64,000 nucleotides of DNA from JAWVZH01 sp033722295 (GCA_033722295.1 JAWVZH010000001.1:9482-73481), one strand, 5' to 3'. Shown: positions 10,213 through 19,544, counted from the first letter of the stretch. A program made the numbers and translations. Notes: generated by a model not told the origin, from the sequence alone.

Positions 10213-11115
10213 CTAATATCCAAGTTTTTTGAGATCCTTTTCGCTATCCCGCCAATTCTCCCTGATTTTCACCGTAAGATCGAGATAAACCTCACTACCT
10301 GTGAATTTCTCGATCTTCTTTCTCGCGTTCATTCCCAGTTGCTTGATGGCCTGGCCACCCTTTCCTATGAGAATACGCCGTTGACTGTTCCTCAATACGA
10401 AGATGACGGCTCTGATGAGTGTCTTTCCACTGCTTGTACCATCTTCTTTAAATTCATTGACAACAACTTCACAACTGTAGGGTATCTCCTTACTAAATTG
10501 TTGCAATATCTCATTGCGTATGATCTCCTCAACGAAAAACCTTTCCGACCTGTCAGAGATATAATCTTTTTCATAGTACGGGGGATGTTCAGGTATCGCC
10601 TTCAGGATCAGTTCCAGTAGTTTTTTGAGGTTATAGCCATTTGTGGCCGAAACCGGAATGATCTCGGTTATGCCTTCGAGATCTTTCCAGTGTTCAATTT
10701 CTTCTATCACTTCAGGATCTTTGACCTTGTCAATCTTCGAAAGGAGTAAAAAGATGGGGCCCTCGTAATTCTTTTTGACCATGTCGAACAATTCCATGGA
10801 TTCTGAGCGGGGAGAAGTAATATCATGCATAAAGAGGAGTATATCCGCGTCCTCCATTACGGAGAGAGCAGCCTGGTTCATCGACTCCTGCATGGAATAT
10901 TCGGGATCTTTGATAAATCCAGGTGTATCGGCAATGATGATCTGATGATCCTCGCCATTCAGTATAGCGTGTATACGGTGCCTTGTTGTCTGTGGTTTGG
11001 GATTTATGATATTCAACTGCATTCCGAGAAGTGCATTCGTCAGGGTGGACTTACCCGCATTGGGCAGGCCAATGATGTTGACAAAACCTGATCGGTGGCC
11101 AGCCTTATTTTTCAT
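10213..11115 (-). CDS. era: GTPase Era
   Basis: Small-subunit assembly GTPase that binds the 3' end of 16S rRNA. The 300-residue product has GLPNAGKST near residue 16, the switch region PQTTRHRI, DTPGF (G3) and LSKIDKV (G4), followed by a type II KH domain with the RILIGKGGQAIKQLG loop near residue 245. All family elements are intact. It follows a hypothetical gene by 4 bases and precedes der by 5 bases, consistent with one transcript. Confidence 0.97.
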   Translation of the reverse strand: MKNKAGHRSGFVNIIGLPNAGKSTLTNALLGMQLNIINPKPQTTRHRIHAILNGEDHQIIIADTPGFIKDPEYSMQESMNQAALSVMEDADILLFMHDITSPRSESMELFDMVKKNYEGPIFLLLSKIDKVKDPEVIEEIEHWKDLEGITEIIPVSATNGYNLKKLLELILKAIPEHPPYYEKDYISDRSERFFVEEIIRNEILQQFSKEIPYSCEVVVNEFKEDGTSSGKTLIRAVIFVLRNSQRRILIGKGGQAIKQLGMNARKKIEKFTGSEVYLDLTVKIRENWRDSEKDLKKLGY

Positions 11116-11119
11116 CGAT

Positions 11120-11692
11120 TCAGGTTAGTTGTCGGGTTACGAGTTTGTTGCACAGCTGAAAAAGATAGTCGGGTCTCAATTTACGCCAATTTATGTCATT
11201 CAGTGTTTCTCCAAGATTGACGTAATGATGCATTTGTATCGATCTCATCTCCTCTTCTACGTGTGGGTGGAGATTGAGCAGGCAGATCCAGCCTCCTTCT
11301 TCGATAATATCATCAAACCATTCCTCATAATAACTCGAATCATCTGCATGATAATTGAGAACGTTATCAGCGAGCAGGATGTATTTATTGATTTGATGCT
11401 GCGCGAGGTGATCGGCGATCTCCCGCTTGAGATACATTATGTCATTATACAGGCAGTCATTCCATTCTCCGATCAGTTCGATCACCGTAAACCCTCTTGG
11501 ATAGTCGGTATAGAGTATTTTGAGATATAATGTCTTGGAACCCATTTCATCCCATTGAGGATGAATGTAATAATTGTATATCTTTTTGGTGAATGCGAAC
11601 TCACTGTACTGCTGACCGTAGAACGGCGAGCGCTCATCCTCGGATGCGACATATTCATCCTGCCACCTGTAAAATGGTTCGATATCATGCAT
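11120..11692 (-). CDS. conserved hypothetical protein, first gene of the era-der run
   Basis: A 190-residue soluble protein, acidic and rich in Tyr, Trp and Asp, with no signal peptide or membrane segment. It is not recognised with certainty; the alternating hydrophobic pattern (TLYLKILYTDYPRGFTVIELIGEW) suggests an alpha/beta fold. Its ATG at 11692 faces the divergent kinase gene at 11733, and its stop lies 4 bases before era. The tight coupling argues for a real gene co-expressed with era; a role in ribosome assembly or RNA metabolism would be guesswork from context. Confidence 0.75.
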   Translation of the reverse strand: MHDIEPFYRWQDEYVASEDERSPFYGQQYSEFAFTKKIYNYYIHPQWDEMGSKTLYLKILYTDYPRGFTVIELIGEWNDCLYNDIMYLKREIADHLAQHQINKYILLADNVLNYHADDSSYYEEWFDDIIEEGGWICLLNLHPHVEEEMRSIQMHHYVNLGETLNDINWRKLRPDYLFQLCNKLVTRQLT

Positions 11693-11697
11693 ATATG

Positions 11698-11717
11698 CTA
11701 ATTTATATATTAATTAG
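11698..11717. promoter_or_regulatory. near-perfect 20-bp palindrome between divergent genes
   Basis: CTAATT-(8 bases)-AATTAG, symmetric except for one opposed pair, in the 40-base gap between the divergent starts at 11692 and 11733. Its placement is that of an operator or shared promoter element, but the sequence is pure A/T-rich and no regulator is known, so function is tentative. Confidence 0.3.
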
Positions 11718-11732
11718 GCCTATTGCTGAAAT

Positions 11733-12248
11733 ATGACTAACAACATTGACCCAAAGAAAATTGTTATCACCGGCCCCGAAAATTCCGGAAAAACCATACT
11801 GAGCGAAGGGCTTGCATCTGATCTGAACTGGCCTATGGTGCCCGAGATGGCAAGGACCTTTCTGAGACACAAGACCAACTACAATATAAAGGATTTAGCC
11901 GACCTCTGCCAAATTCAGTGCGAGGTCGAGACAGCCACATTCGACATAGCCACAGAGGGTGTGATCTGTGATACCAATGCACTGACCATCTATGTCTGGT
12001 CCTGGTTGAAACTCGGGGAGCGTATCGTTTGTGATAAACATACGATCTTCGAGCCCGATCTCTATGTTCTCTGCTATCCTGATGTGCCCTTCGAGGACGA
12101 TAGGCAGCGAGAGGATATCAATAGGCGAGAAATGTTATTTGACCTGTATTTGACGATTTTGTTGAACTGGCAATTGCCCTTCATTGTTGTACGTGGCGAA
12201 AGGCAAGAAAGGATCGATCATACAATTTCCGTGATTGAAACGTTGTAA
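11733..12248 (+). CDS. NadR-like P-loop kinase/ATP-binding protein
   Basis: A 171-residue protein with a Walker A loop GPENSGKT at residues 14-21 and a Walker B-like DTNAL near residue 88. The length, the PEMARTF segment after the first helix and the R/D-rich lid region (DDRQREDINRRE) match the ribosylnicotinamide-kinase-like domain found at the C-terminus of NadR; the adenylyltransferase half is absent. In Bacteroidota such stand-alone kinases are often near vitamin transporters. Here the next gene downstream is a TPP-riboswitch-controlled TonB receptor, so the substrate could be nicotinamide riboside or a thiamine-type compound (inference). Its own transcription start lies upstream of the riboswitch, so it is not under TPP control. 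Confidence 0.75.
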   Translation: MTNNIDPKKIVITGPENSGKTILSEGLASDLNWPMVPEMARTFLRHKTNYNIKDLADLCQIQCEVETATFDIATEGVICDTNALTIYVWSWLKLGERIVCDKHTIFEPDLYVLCYPDVPFEDDRQREDINRREMLFDLYLTILLNWQLPFIVVRGERQERIDHTISVIETL

Positions 12249-12267
12249 TGTATTATTGGTACCTTTG
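12235..12267 (+). promoter_or_regulatory. promoter for the TPP-riboswitch transcript
   Basis: TTG at 12235-12237, a 22-base spacer, and TACCTTTG at 12260-12267, matching the Bacteroidota -33/-7 consensus (TAnnTTTG). It overlaps the 3' end of the kinase gene and would start transcription about 5-15 bases before the riboswitch. Confidence 0.5.
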
Positions 12268-12281
12268 TCGACTTAAAAATT

Positions 12282-12353
12282 TGGTTTGGGGTGCCGGAAG
12301 GCTGAGATAAGACCCATGGAACCTGGAACGGGTTATGCCGTTTAGGGAAACCA
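12282..12353 (+). ncRNA. TPP riboswitch (THI element)
   Basis: The conserved thiamine-pyrophosphate aptamer is readable in order: P1 strand TGGTTT, GGGGTGCC, the pyrimidine-binding GGCTGAGAT, ACCC, GAACCTGG, CGGGTTATGCCG, TAGGGA and the closing P1 strand AAACCA. It lies 64 bases upstream of the ATG of a TonB-dependent receptor on the same strand. A short perfect hairpin (ACGAAT/ATTCGT with a 2-base loop, about 12357-12370) and a C-rich stretch follow and may form the expression platform; there is no U-run terminator, so control of translation initiation is more likely than attenuation (inference). Binding of TPP should lower receptor expression. Confidence 0.93.
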
Positions 12354-12416
12354 TCAGACGAATTGATTCGTGCTGTCCTGCTGTCTCCCCCTGTTATTTA
12401 ATAAATAAAACGAATT

Positions 12417-14888
12417 ATGAGGTTTTCGCTGTTGATATCCTTTATGCTTGTGTGCCTGTCTCTTTCAAATGCCCAGTACATGGTATATGGTACGATCACC
12501 GATGAAGAGGGAGAGCCGTATCCCGGAATAAAGGTTGAAATTGATGAGACAGATCATCAAACCACTACTGATGAGGACGGATTCTATATGTTCGAGGATG
12601 TCGAACCGGCAGATTACGCGGTTATTGTACACCATCCCTATGGAGAGGTCTACAGAGCGCTTTATGTCTATGAAGAAGATCAGGAGTTCAATATCAAGAT
12701 AAGGAGAAGGATAGAATTCGATGAGGTGATCGTTAAGAATACCCGCATAACGGGGGAGGAGCCTTTCAATAAGGAAGACATTTCATCAGAATATATCGAC
12801 AAGAATAATTCGGCAAAGGATGTGCCCTATATCTTCAGAAAGTTGCGATCCACGGTCGTAAATTCTGATGCCGGGAATGGAGTTGGTTATACCGGTATCC
12901 GTATACGCGGACTGGATCCGGGACATGTCAATGTGAGCATCAACGGTATTCCACTGAATGATGCTGAGTCTCAGCTGGTGTTTTGGGTGGACCTGCCGGA
13001 TATCCTAAGTTCTACAGAAAGTATACAGCTTCAGCGGGGCCTGGGGTCGTCATCATTTGGATCTGGCAACTTTGGTGCCTCTGTCAACCTTAACACGAAT
13101 AAAACACATATAGAGCCATACATTACGGCCAGGACCGGTTATGGCAGTTTTAATACTTATCGCGGTAGTATAGCTCTGGGTACCGGTTTGATGAACGGCA
13201 GGTTCAGCCTTGACGGTCGAGCATCATTTACTCATTCCGATGGGTATATAGACCGGGCACGCTCTGACCTTAGATCTTTCTATTTGTCGGGCGCCTTTAT
13301 TGGTTTGAACAGCTCATTGAGACTGAATGTCATCAACGGGCATGAGATCACCTATCAGGCCTGGAATGGAGTCCCCTATTCCTATGCGGATGATGAAGAC
13401 CTTAGAACTTTCAATTCTGCTGGCATGGAAAAGGTGAAAGAAGCCGGTGACACACCGTATGACGATGAAGTTGATAATTATAATCAGACCCATTACCAAC
13501 TATTTTACAATAAGATGTATTCCAATGGTGACTTTACCCTAACTGGTTTTTATACGAGGGGAAGAGGCTTTTTCGAGAACTATCGGGCCGACCAGGAATT
13601 GTCAGATTTTAACTTCTTCCCGATCGATTCAATTTCAGGAGATACGATAAGAACAGACGACCTGGTAAGAAGAAAATGGTTGGACAACCATTTTTACGGG
13701 ATTAATCTGGCTCGCAACTTTGAATTTGAAAATACCATCATAAAATCGGGTTTACATGGCAGCCGATATCAGGGTGAGCACTATGGTACTGTCATTTTTA
13801 CAGAAGAACTTGGCTCGTTCAGGTTCCCATTCGAGTATTACAGAAATGATGCGGTCAAACATGAAGCGTCCGCTTTTGTCAAGGTTCAACAGGGCATAGG
13901 TAACAGATTTTTTCTCTTCGGAGACTTACAATATCGATTCGTGGATTATCAATATGGCGGAGGAACAGATGATAACGGTCGGTTGCAAAAAGGGGATGTG
14001 CAGTACAACTTTTTCAACCCAAAGGCAGGCGTTTCTTATAGGATCACAGAAGAGCTCCGGGCATTTGGCTCTGTAGCTCGTGGTAATCGCGAGCCCAACC
14101 GTGATGACTTTATAGAGGCTGGCCCACGATCAGAGCCAAGACACGAAGAATTAACGGATTACGAGGTGGGTATGGAGTACCAGGACAACAGGGCCCGACT
14201 GGGTCTTTATGGCTATTATATGGATTACAAGAATCAATTGGTCCTTACAGGTCGGATCAATGATGTTGGTGAGTACGCGAGGGTCAATGTGCCAAATTCT
14301 TACAGAATGGGTATAGAGCTGGATGCTCAGTTCGAGGTTTTTGACGGCCTCACAACCTCTTTTAATGCGACGTTTAGCGAGAATAAAATCGAGTCATTCA
14401 CAGAATACGTGGATGATTGGGATACTGGGGAACAGTTCACCCGGGAATTCAAGGATACTGATATTTCATTTTCTCCCGGTGTGATCGGCTTTGTAGGCTT
14501 GAACTATACCTGGGATGATATCAACCTGTTAGCCCTCACCGATCAGTTGTCCTTTAGCCTGGACCACAAGTACGTGGGTGAACAGTATCTGGATAATACG
14601 ATGACCGAGGAAGCCAAGTTGGACGCATTTTCGTATGGTGAATTTGAGGTCGCCTATAGTACGAGTTATGAGTGGATAAAGGATCTGCGATTGAGCTTCA
14701 GGATCATCAATATCTGGGATGAGCTCTATGAAAGCAACGGCTGGATCTACAGGTTTAGAACTTCAGAACCGTCCAATGTCGATGGAGACCCTTATGCCCG
14801 GAGAGAAATGGGGAACTTATACAATTTGACGGGTCTATATCCTCAGGCAGGACGGCACTTCATGACATCGTTAACCGTCAAGTTCTAA
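12417..14888 (+). CDS. TonB-dependent outer-membrane receptor, TPP-riboswitch controlled (putative thiamine uptake)
   Basis: An 823-residue receptor. Signal peptide to about residue 19 (LSLSNAQ), then a carboxypeptidase-regulatory-like beta-sandwich (YGTITDEEGEPYPGIKVEI, residues ~21-105), a plug domain (~120-225, containing GYTGIRIRGLDPGHVNVSINGI and the terminal GSGNFGASVNL), and a 22-strand-type barrel ending in the outer-membrane signature SLTVKF with final Phe. It is the first gene behind a TPP riboswitch, and receptors of this kind are known in Bacteroidota as candidates for uptake of thiamine or its derivatives. Substrate specificity is inferred only from the riboswitch. The inner-membrane partner (PnuT-like) is not in the window. 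Confidence 0.9.
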   Translation: MRFSLLISFMLVCLSLSNAQYMVYGTITDEEGEPYPGIKVEIDETDHQTTTDEDGFYMFEDVEPADYAVIVHHPYGEVYRALYVYEEDQEFNIKIRRRIEFDEVIVKNTRITGEEPFNKEDISSEYIDKNNSAKDVPYIFRKLRSTVVNSDAGNGVGYTGIRIRGLDPGHVNVSINGIPLNDAESQLVFWVDLPDILSSTESIQLQRGLGSSSFGSGNFGASVNLNTNKTHIEPYITARTGYGSFNTYRGSIALGTGLMNGRFSLDGRASFTHSDGYIDRARSDLRSFYLSGAFIGLNSSLRLNVINGHEITYQAWNGVPYSYADDEDLRTFNSAGMEKVKEAGDTPYDDEVDNYNQTHYQLFYNKMYSNGDFTLTGFYTRGRGFFENYRADQELSDFNFFPIDSISGDTIRTDDLVRRKWLDNHFYGINLARNFEFENTIIKSGLHGSRYQGEHYGTVIFTEELGSFRFPFEYYRNDAVKHEASAFVKVQQGIGNRFFLFGDLQYRFVDYQYGGGTDDNGRLQKGDVQYNFFNPKAGVSYRITEELRAFGSVARGNREPNRDDFIEAGPRSEPRHEELTDYEVGMEYQDNRARLGLYGYYMDYKNQLVLTGRINDVGEYARVNVPNSYRMGIELDAQFEVFDGLTTSFNATFSENKIESFTEYVDDWDTGEQFTREFKDTDISFSPGVIGFVGLNYTWDDINLLALTDQLSFSLDHKYVGEQYLDNTMTEEAKLDAFSYGEFEVAYSTSYEWIKDLRLSFRIINIWDELYESNGWIYRFRTSEPSNVDGDPYARREMGNLYNLTGLYPQAGRHFMTSLTVKF

Positions 14889-14922
14889 GCGCTCATTCTG
14901 GCAATAGGTTGTATCGCACTCA

Positions 14923-15528
14923 CTAGAACAGATAGGTAAAGCCGAATCGAAATGAGATCGGAAGCTCAACTGTGTCTTCCGGAGCAAGCAAGTCATACAA
15001 AATATAGATCTCTGAACCCCAAGGATAACCAGAATTGTATCCCAGACCGAGCAGGAATTGGTCGCTGCCCAACCGATCCGTCTCAATGCCGCCATTCCTG
15101 AACACTGGTATGGCTTGATTGATGTAACCGTATTCTGCGTGTGCAAAAAGTATATCAAAGAATCTTAGGCGCCCGAAAACACCTCCGCCATAGTTGACTG
15201 CTGTATTTTTTTCAACTGAGATTCCATTATCATATCTACCTGTCAGCAAGCTGACCTCCATTCTTGGGCCAACTGAAACAATATCTGTAATTTTGTAGCC
15301 AACCATTGGGGAGATTCCCACGAAAAACTCACTACTTTGGAAGCCGGGAAGCCCTCCACCAAAAAAACCCAGAGCAAATCCGCCGCCATACCAAAGCTTA
15401 TCGACCAGTTTGGGTTGTTCTTGACGTGATCGGTCCGATCGTTTAGATCTTTGTGAAAAGGTCGTGGTATAAACGAAGAGGCCAAGTAGTATGAGTAAAG
15501 ATGAACGAATCCAGAATTTGTTTGTCAT
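14923..15528 (-). CDS. small outer-membrane beta-barrel protein, function unknown
   Basis: A 201-residue product from the ATG at 15528 (a GTG 12 bases upstream is also possible). It has an N-terminal signal peptide (SSLLILLGLFVYTTTFSQ) followed by a basic RSKRSDRSRQ stretch, Gly-rich turns (GGGFALGFFGGG), and alternating aromatic/hydrophobic strands, with the outer-membrane terminal pattern FRFGFTYLF. This is the size of an 8-strand barrel. It converges on the TonB receptor gene with a 34-base gap and has no visible partner. Role unknown. Confidence 0.75.
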   Translation of the reverse strand: MTNKFWIRSSLLILLGLFVYTTTFSQRSKRSDRSRQEQPKLVDKLWYGGGFALGFFGGGLPGFQSSEFFVGISPMVGYKITDIVSVGPRMEVSLLTGRYDNGISVEKNTAVNYGGGVFGRLRFFDILFAHAEYGYINQAIPVFRNGGIETDRLGSDQFLLGLGYNSGYPWGSEIYILYDLLAPEDTVELPISFRFGFTYLF

Positions 15529-15667
15529 TGTATTGAGCACTTATGTTTAAACGGGAAAAATAGAGCGATTTAGATATATATTTTACTAAACACGCAGAAT
15601 TAGAAATTTCTTTGCGGTTTTTTAATTTTGCTAATTATTTAATTATCAAGAAAAAATTAACGCACCA

Positions 15668-18600
15668 ATGCGATACAGCCTACTTAGTTTATTGATAATC
15701 ATAATATTAGGTAGTGGGTCCCTGGACGCACAATCTGTCATTAAAGGAACGACATTAGATCAGGATAAGTACGAAGTCCTATGGAAGAAATTCGAATATT
15801 TTGACCTCTTCCAGCTTGACGCGAAGCAATTGAACTCAGCAGTGAACGACCCGGCTGAGGACAATACAGTAATTCTGGAACTGGGTGGATATGATTGGGA
15901 GATGGAACTTTATCCTAATGACTTACACCAGTACAATTATACCTCTGTCCTATTTGAGGATGGCCAGATAAAGAAAGGTCACAAACTGCCGGTCATTTCG
16001 TACAGTGGTCGATTGAAAGGCAATCCAGCATCCCGGATTGATATTACCATTACGGACGAGATGATCCTGGGAATCGTGGACAATGGAAGAGAAAGATACT
16101 TCATAGAGAAAGTTCGAAATATAGTTGAAACAGCAGGAGGCAGGGATTACATCATCTATAACGTGAACAGCATTATTCAGGAGGCTGAACTCACTTGTGG
16201 AATGGATGAGATCCAGCAGAAAGAAAAGGAAGCTAAAGATCAGAATCCAAGACCTGAAGGACCGGAATCCATGGCATGTTATGACGCAGTAGTTGCGCTT
16301 GCGACGGATGCGGGTATGGCTACTCGCCACGGTGGCGGTTCAGGTGCGCAATCTCATGTAATAGGAATCCTGACACTTGTTCAGGCGAACTATGATGATG
16401 AATTTCAGGATGAGATCAACTTTGTGATCGGCGCTCATTTCAACGCTACGGGCACAAACCCTGCCGCCTGGAATTACAGCTCGATCGGTGCGCTACTGTC
16501 TTCTTTCAGAAGTTGGGCAAACGGTAATGGTTTTGGTACAACTGCGTATGACGTAGCTACACTCTGGACAGCAACGAGCTTTGGCGGCACCATCGGACTC
16601 GCCTATCTGGGCACCGTATGCGGTGGCAGCAGATATAATGTCTGCGTGGATTTTACAGGTAACAGTAACAGTCTTAGATGTCTTCAGGCCCATGAGTTAG
16701 GACATAATTTTGGATTGACTCACGATGCCTCGGGTTCACCACATATCATGGCACCTACTCTGAATGGCTCCAGCACCTGGTCTGCCCAGAGTAAGTCACA
16801 GATGAATTCCAATATTCCATATCCCTGCATGGGAGCCTGCGCAGGAGGAACACCACCGACAGCTGACTTTATTGGTTCACCCCAAGAAGGATGTCGCCCT
16901 TTCAATGTTTCATTTACAGATCTCTCTTCCAATAACCCCACCCAATGGAGATGGACATTTCCAGGAGGGTCACCAGCGACCTCTTCCCAGAGAAACCCTA
17001 CAGTGAGTTATTCGACTCCGGGTGTGTATGACGTCGAATTGGAAGTGAGCAACAATGCCGGCTCTGATATCCTGACCAGGCGCAACTATATTACCGTAGG
17101 TGATGTGCCTGTTCCCAATTTTACGACCAACGTTATATTGGACGAAGTGATATTTAAAGATGAATCCATCATCTACGGTTCTGCCGATTATTTATGGGAT
17201 TTTGGTGATGGTAACTTTTCTTCAGAAGTCAATCCTACCCATACCTATGAACTGGATGGAATATACATCGTCACACTGACCCTTACGTCAATGTGTGGTT
17301 CGCAAAGTATTCAGAAATCTGTAGAGATCATCACCCCACCTACAGCGGAGTTCAGATCGGACACTACAGAATTGTGCAGCGGCACATTTATTACATACAC
17401 CAATTTATCCTCATATAATAGCAACACCTTCAAGTGGTTTTTTGAAGGTGGAGACCCGGAAACATCCTCAAAGGAAACCCCCACGATCTATTATGATTCT
17501 GCAGGAGTCTTTGATGTAGAGCTGATCGTTACAAATAAGCGATATCGAGATCTCGAAAAGAAAGCCAATTATATTGAGGTGGATACCCAAGCGGTGGCTG
17601 AATTCAGTTCGGATGTAGATCTTGAGTCTCTTGAAGTTCAGTTTACCAATGAAACACCAAATGGGCGATCATTCAAATGGTTGTTCGGCGATGGTGAGGA
17701 TAGTAAGAAAGAGAATCCCCAACATACCTATGCCAAGGATTCATTTTATGATGTGACATTCATAACGAGTAATCATTGTGGCGTTGATAGTATCGAGAGA
17801 ACTATCCAGGTAGGCAGGTTGCCGGAGGCTGGCTTTCAGTCGGATGAGACCGATGGATGTCTGCCTATGACGATTACTTTCGAGGATACCTCCTCGGAAA
17901 ATACAACCAAGCGAATATGGAAATTCGAAGGAGGTGATCCTTTGTCTTCAACTGATGAAAGCCCCACCGTTTCCTATAACTCTGTCGGACAGTATAAAGT
18001 CACACTGATTGCCATTAATGGCATAGGAAACGATACGGTGATCAAAGAGGATTACATTTCGATAGAAGATGAACCGGTGTCTGATTTTCAGTTTACCAGA
18101 AATGGTTATGAGATCGACTTTGAGAATGAGTCAGAGGGCGCTACGGACTTTGAATGGGATTTTGGCGATGGAAATACAAGTGATGAAGAGAGTCCGACGC
18201 ATACTTATGCTGGTGACGGAGAATATAATGTCGTTTTGATCGTGTCTAACTCCTGCGGAATGGATACCATGGAAAAAGAGGTCTCTATTTCTAACAGGCC
18301 TCATGCCAACTTTGATGCGGATGTATATGTCGGATGTTTGCCATTAAGTGTTAAGTTTCGAGATCAATCCTCTACCAATACGGAAAGTGTAGAGTGGATC
18401 ATACCGGGAGGTAGTCCGTCCTCCACCACGGAACGAGAGCCGGTGATAACATTCAACAATGCAGGTTTGTATCGTGTGACTTTAGTGGCTAAGAATGCTT
18501 TTGGTACAGACACCATAGAAAAGCAGGATTTTATTGAAGTACTGGATGTGCCTGAGGCTGAATTTGACTATTCACTGAATGGATTCAACGTGGCATTTAC

Positions 18601-19522
18601 AGTTGATTCCAAATTTGGAAAGGACTTCATGTGGGATTTCGGTGATGGTGAGGTCAGTGATATGGAGAATCCAACTCATGTTTATACAGATGAAGGAGTT
18701 TACAACATAACGCTCATCGTAAGCAATATCTGTGGTTCAGATACTCTGTCAGAGGATATTACGGTCACACCAAGACCTATTGTCAACTTCATGAGTGATG
18801 TGAACGAGATCTGTATAGGAGATACCGTGAGATTTGAGGACAACTCCATGAATGACCCCACAGCTTGGATGTGGACATTTGAAGGAGGAACGCCTGCTTC
18901 GAGTACTGAAGAAAATCCGGTCATCATCTATAATGATCCTGGAATTTTCTCAGTGACCCTGGAGGCTTCCAATCAATTTGGTTCTAATGAATCTGTATTG
19001 GATGATTATATCACCGTATATGATGATCCGATGGCGACATTTGATTTCGGTACTCAGGGCGTGAGAGTGAATTTTGAAAATAACAGCGAGCACTATAATT
19101 CTATCATGTGGGACTTTGGTGATGGAGAAAATAGTACCGAGCTTGAGCCCAGTCACCTATATGCACGGCCCGGTACTTATACTGTTACACTTACAGTGGA
19201 AAATCCATGTGGGGTCTCTCAGTATATTGAAGAAGTTACAGTAAAGTATAAAGATCTTGACATCGTCATGACTTCACCTCCGCCTGCTCCCAACCCCACG
19301 ACGGGAGAGGTGTTAGTGGAACACTATGGCCCACCTGCGGATAACATATCAATTTTCGTGTCCGGTTTGGATGGTCAGTTAGATCAGCTCTATCAGGGAG
19401 ATTTCGCGAACGGTGAATTACAGGAGACCCTGAATTTGAGCGGTTATAGTGAAGGAACTTACTTCCTGTTCTTCAGAACGGATCATGAGGTGAGAATGGA
19501 GAAGGTGGTCATACAGCGATAG
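15668..19522 (+). CDS. secreted metzincin-type metalloprotease with ten PKD domains and T9SS type A sorting domain
   Basis: A 1,284-residue protein. Order: signal peptide (to about residue 22, SGSLDAQ); a propeptide-like region; a reprolysin-type zinc protease domain with HELGHNFGLTHD at residues 342-353 (bases 16691-16726), which supplies three His ligands and the catalytic Glu; then ten PKD domains from about residue 397 to 1195; and a C-terminal type A sorting domain (PNPTTGEVLVEHYG, GLDGQL, EGTYFLFFRTD). The PKD units alternate strictly: odd units carry W.F.GG.P and a cysteine near their start, even units carry the canonical DFGDG and end in CG, giving five ~160-residue pairs. The product should be exported by T9SS and cleaved at or released from the surface. 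A terminator follows. Confidence 0.92.
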   Translation: MRYSLLSLLIIIILGSGSLDAQSVIKGTTLDQDKYEVLWKKFEYFDLFQLDAKQLNSAVNDPAEDNTVILELGGYDWEMELYPNDLHQYNYTSVLFEDGQIKKGHKLPVISYSGRLKGNPASRIDITITDEMILGIVDNGRERYFIEKVRNIVETAGGRDYIIYNVNSIIQEAELTCGMDEIQQKEKEAKDQNPRPEGPESMACYDAVVALATDAGMATRHGGGSGAQSHVIGILTLVQANYDDEFQDEINFVIGAHFNATGTNPAAWNYSSIGALLSSFRSWANGNGFGTTAYDVATLWTATSFGGTIGLAYLGTVCGGSRYNVCVDFTGNSNSLRCLQAHELGHNFGLTHDASGSPHIMAPTLNGSSTWSAQSKSQMNSNIPYPCMGACAGGTPPTADFIGSPQEGCRPFNVSFTDLSSNNPTQWRWTFPGGSPATSSQRNPTVSYSTPGVYDVELEVSNNAGSDILTRRNYITVGDVPVPNFTTNVILDEVIFKDESIIYGSADYLWDFGDGNFSSEVNPTHTYELDGIYIVTLTLTSMCGSQSIQKSVEIITPPTAEFRSDTTELCSGTFITYTNLSSYNSNTFKWFFEGGDPETSSKETPTIYYDSAGVFDVELIVTNKRYRDLEKKANYIEVDTQAVAEFSSDVDLESLEVQFTNETPNGRSFKWLFGDGEDSKKENPQHTYAKDSFYDVTFITSNHCGVDSIERTIQVGRLPEAGFQSDETDGCLPMTITFEDTSSENTTKRIWKFEGGDPLSSTDESPTVSYNSVGQYKVTLIAINGIGNDTVIKEDYISIEDEPVSDFQFTRNGYEIDFENESEGATDFEWDFGDGNTSDEESPTHTYAGDGEYNVVLIVSNSCGMDTMEKEVSISNRPHANFDADVYVGCLPLSVKFRDQSSTNTESVEWIIPGGSPSSTTEREPVITFNNAGLYRVTLVAKNAFGTDTIEKQDFIEVLDVPEAEFDYSLNGFNVAFTVDSKFGKDFMWDFGDGEVSDMENPTHVYTDEGVYNITLIVSNICGSDTLSEDITVTPRPIVNFMSDVNEICIGDTVRFEDNSMNDPTAWMWTFEGGTPASSTEENPVIIYNDPGIFSVTLEASNQFGSNESVLDDYITVYDDPMATFDFGTQGVRVNFENNSEHYNSIMWDFGDGENSTELEPSHLYARPGTYTVTLTVENPCGVSQYIEEVTVKYKDLDIVMTSPPPAPNPTTGEVLVEHYGPPADNISIFVSGLDGQLDQLYQGDFANGELQETLNLSGYSEGTYFLFFRTDHEVRMEKVVIQR

Positions 19523-19544
19523 ATAGTAATGTCAAAATATCGTT

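Noticed and set aside
16856..19255. Possible CRISPR or tandem DNA repeat
   Set aside because: The periodicity is at protein level (PKD domains); DNA copies are too diverged and have no identical short repeats with spacers.
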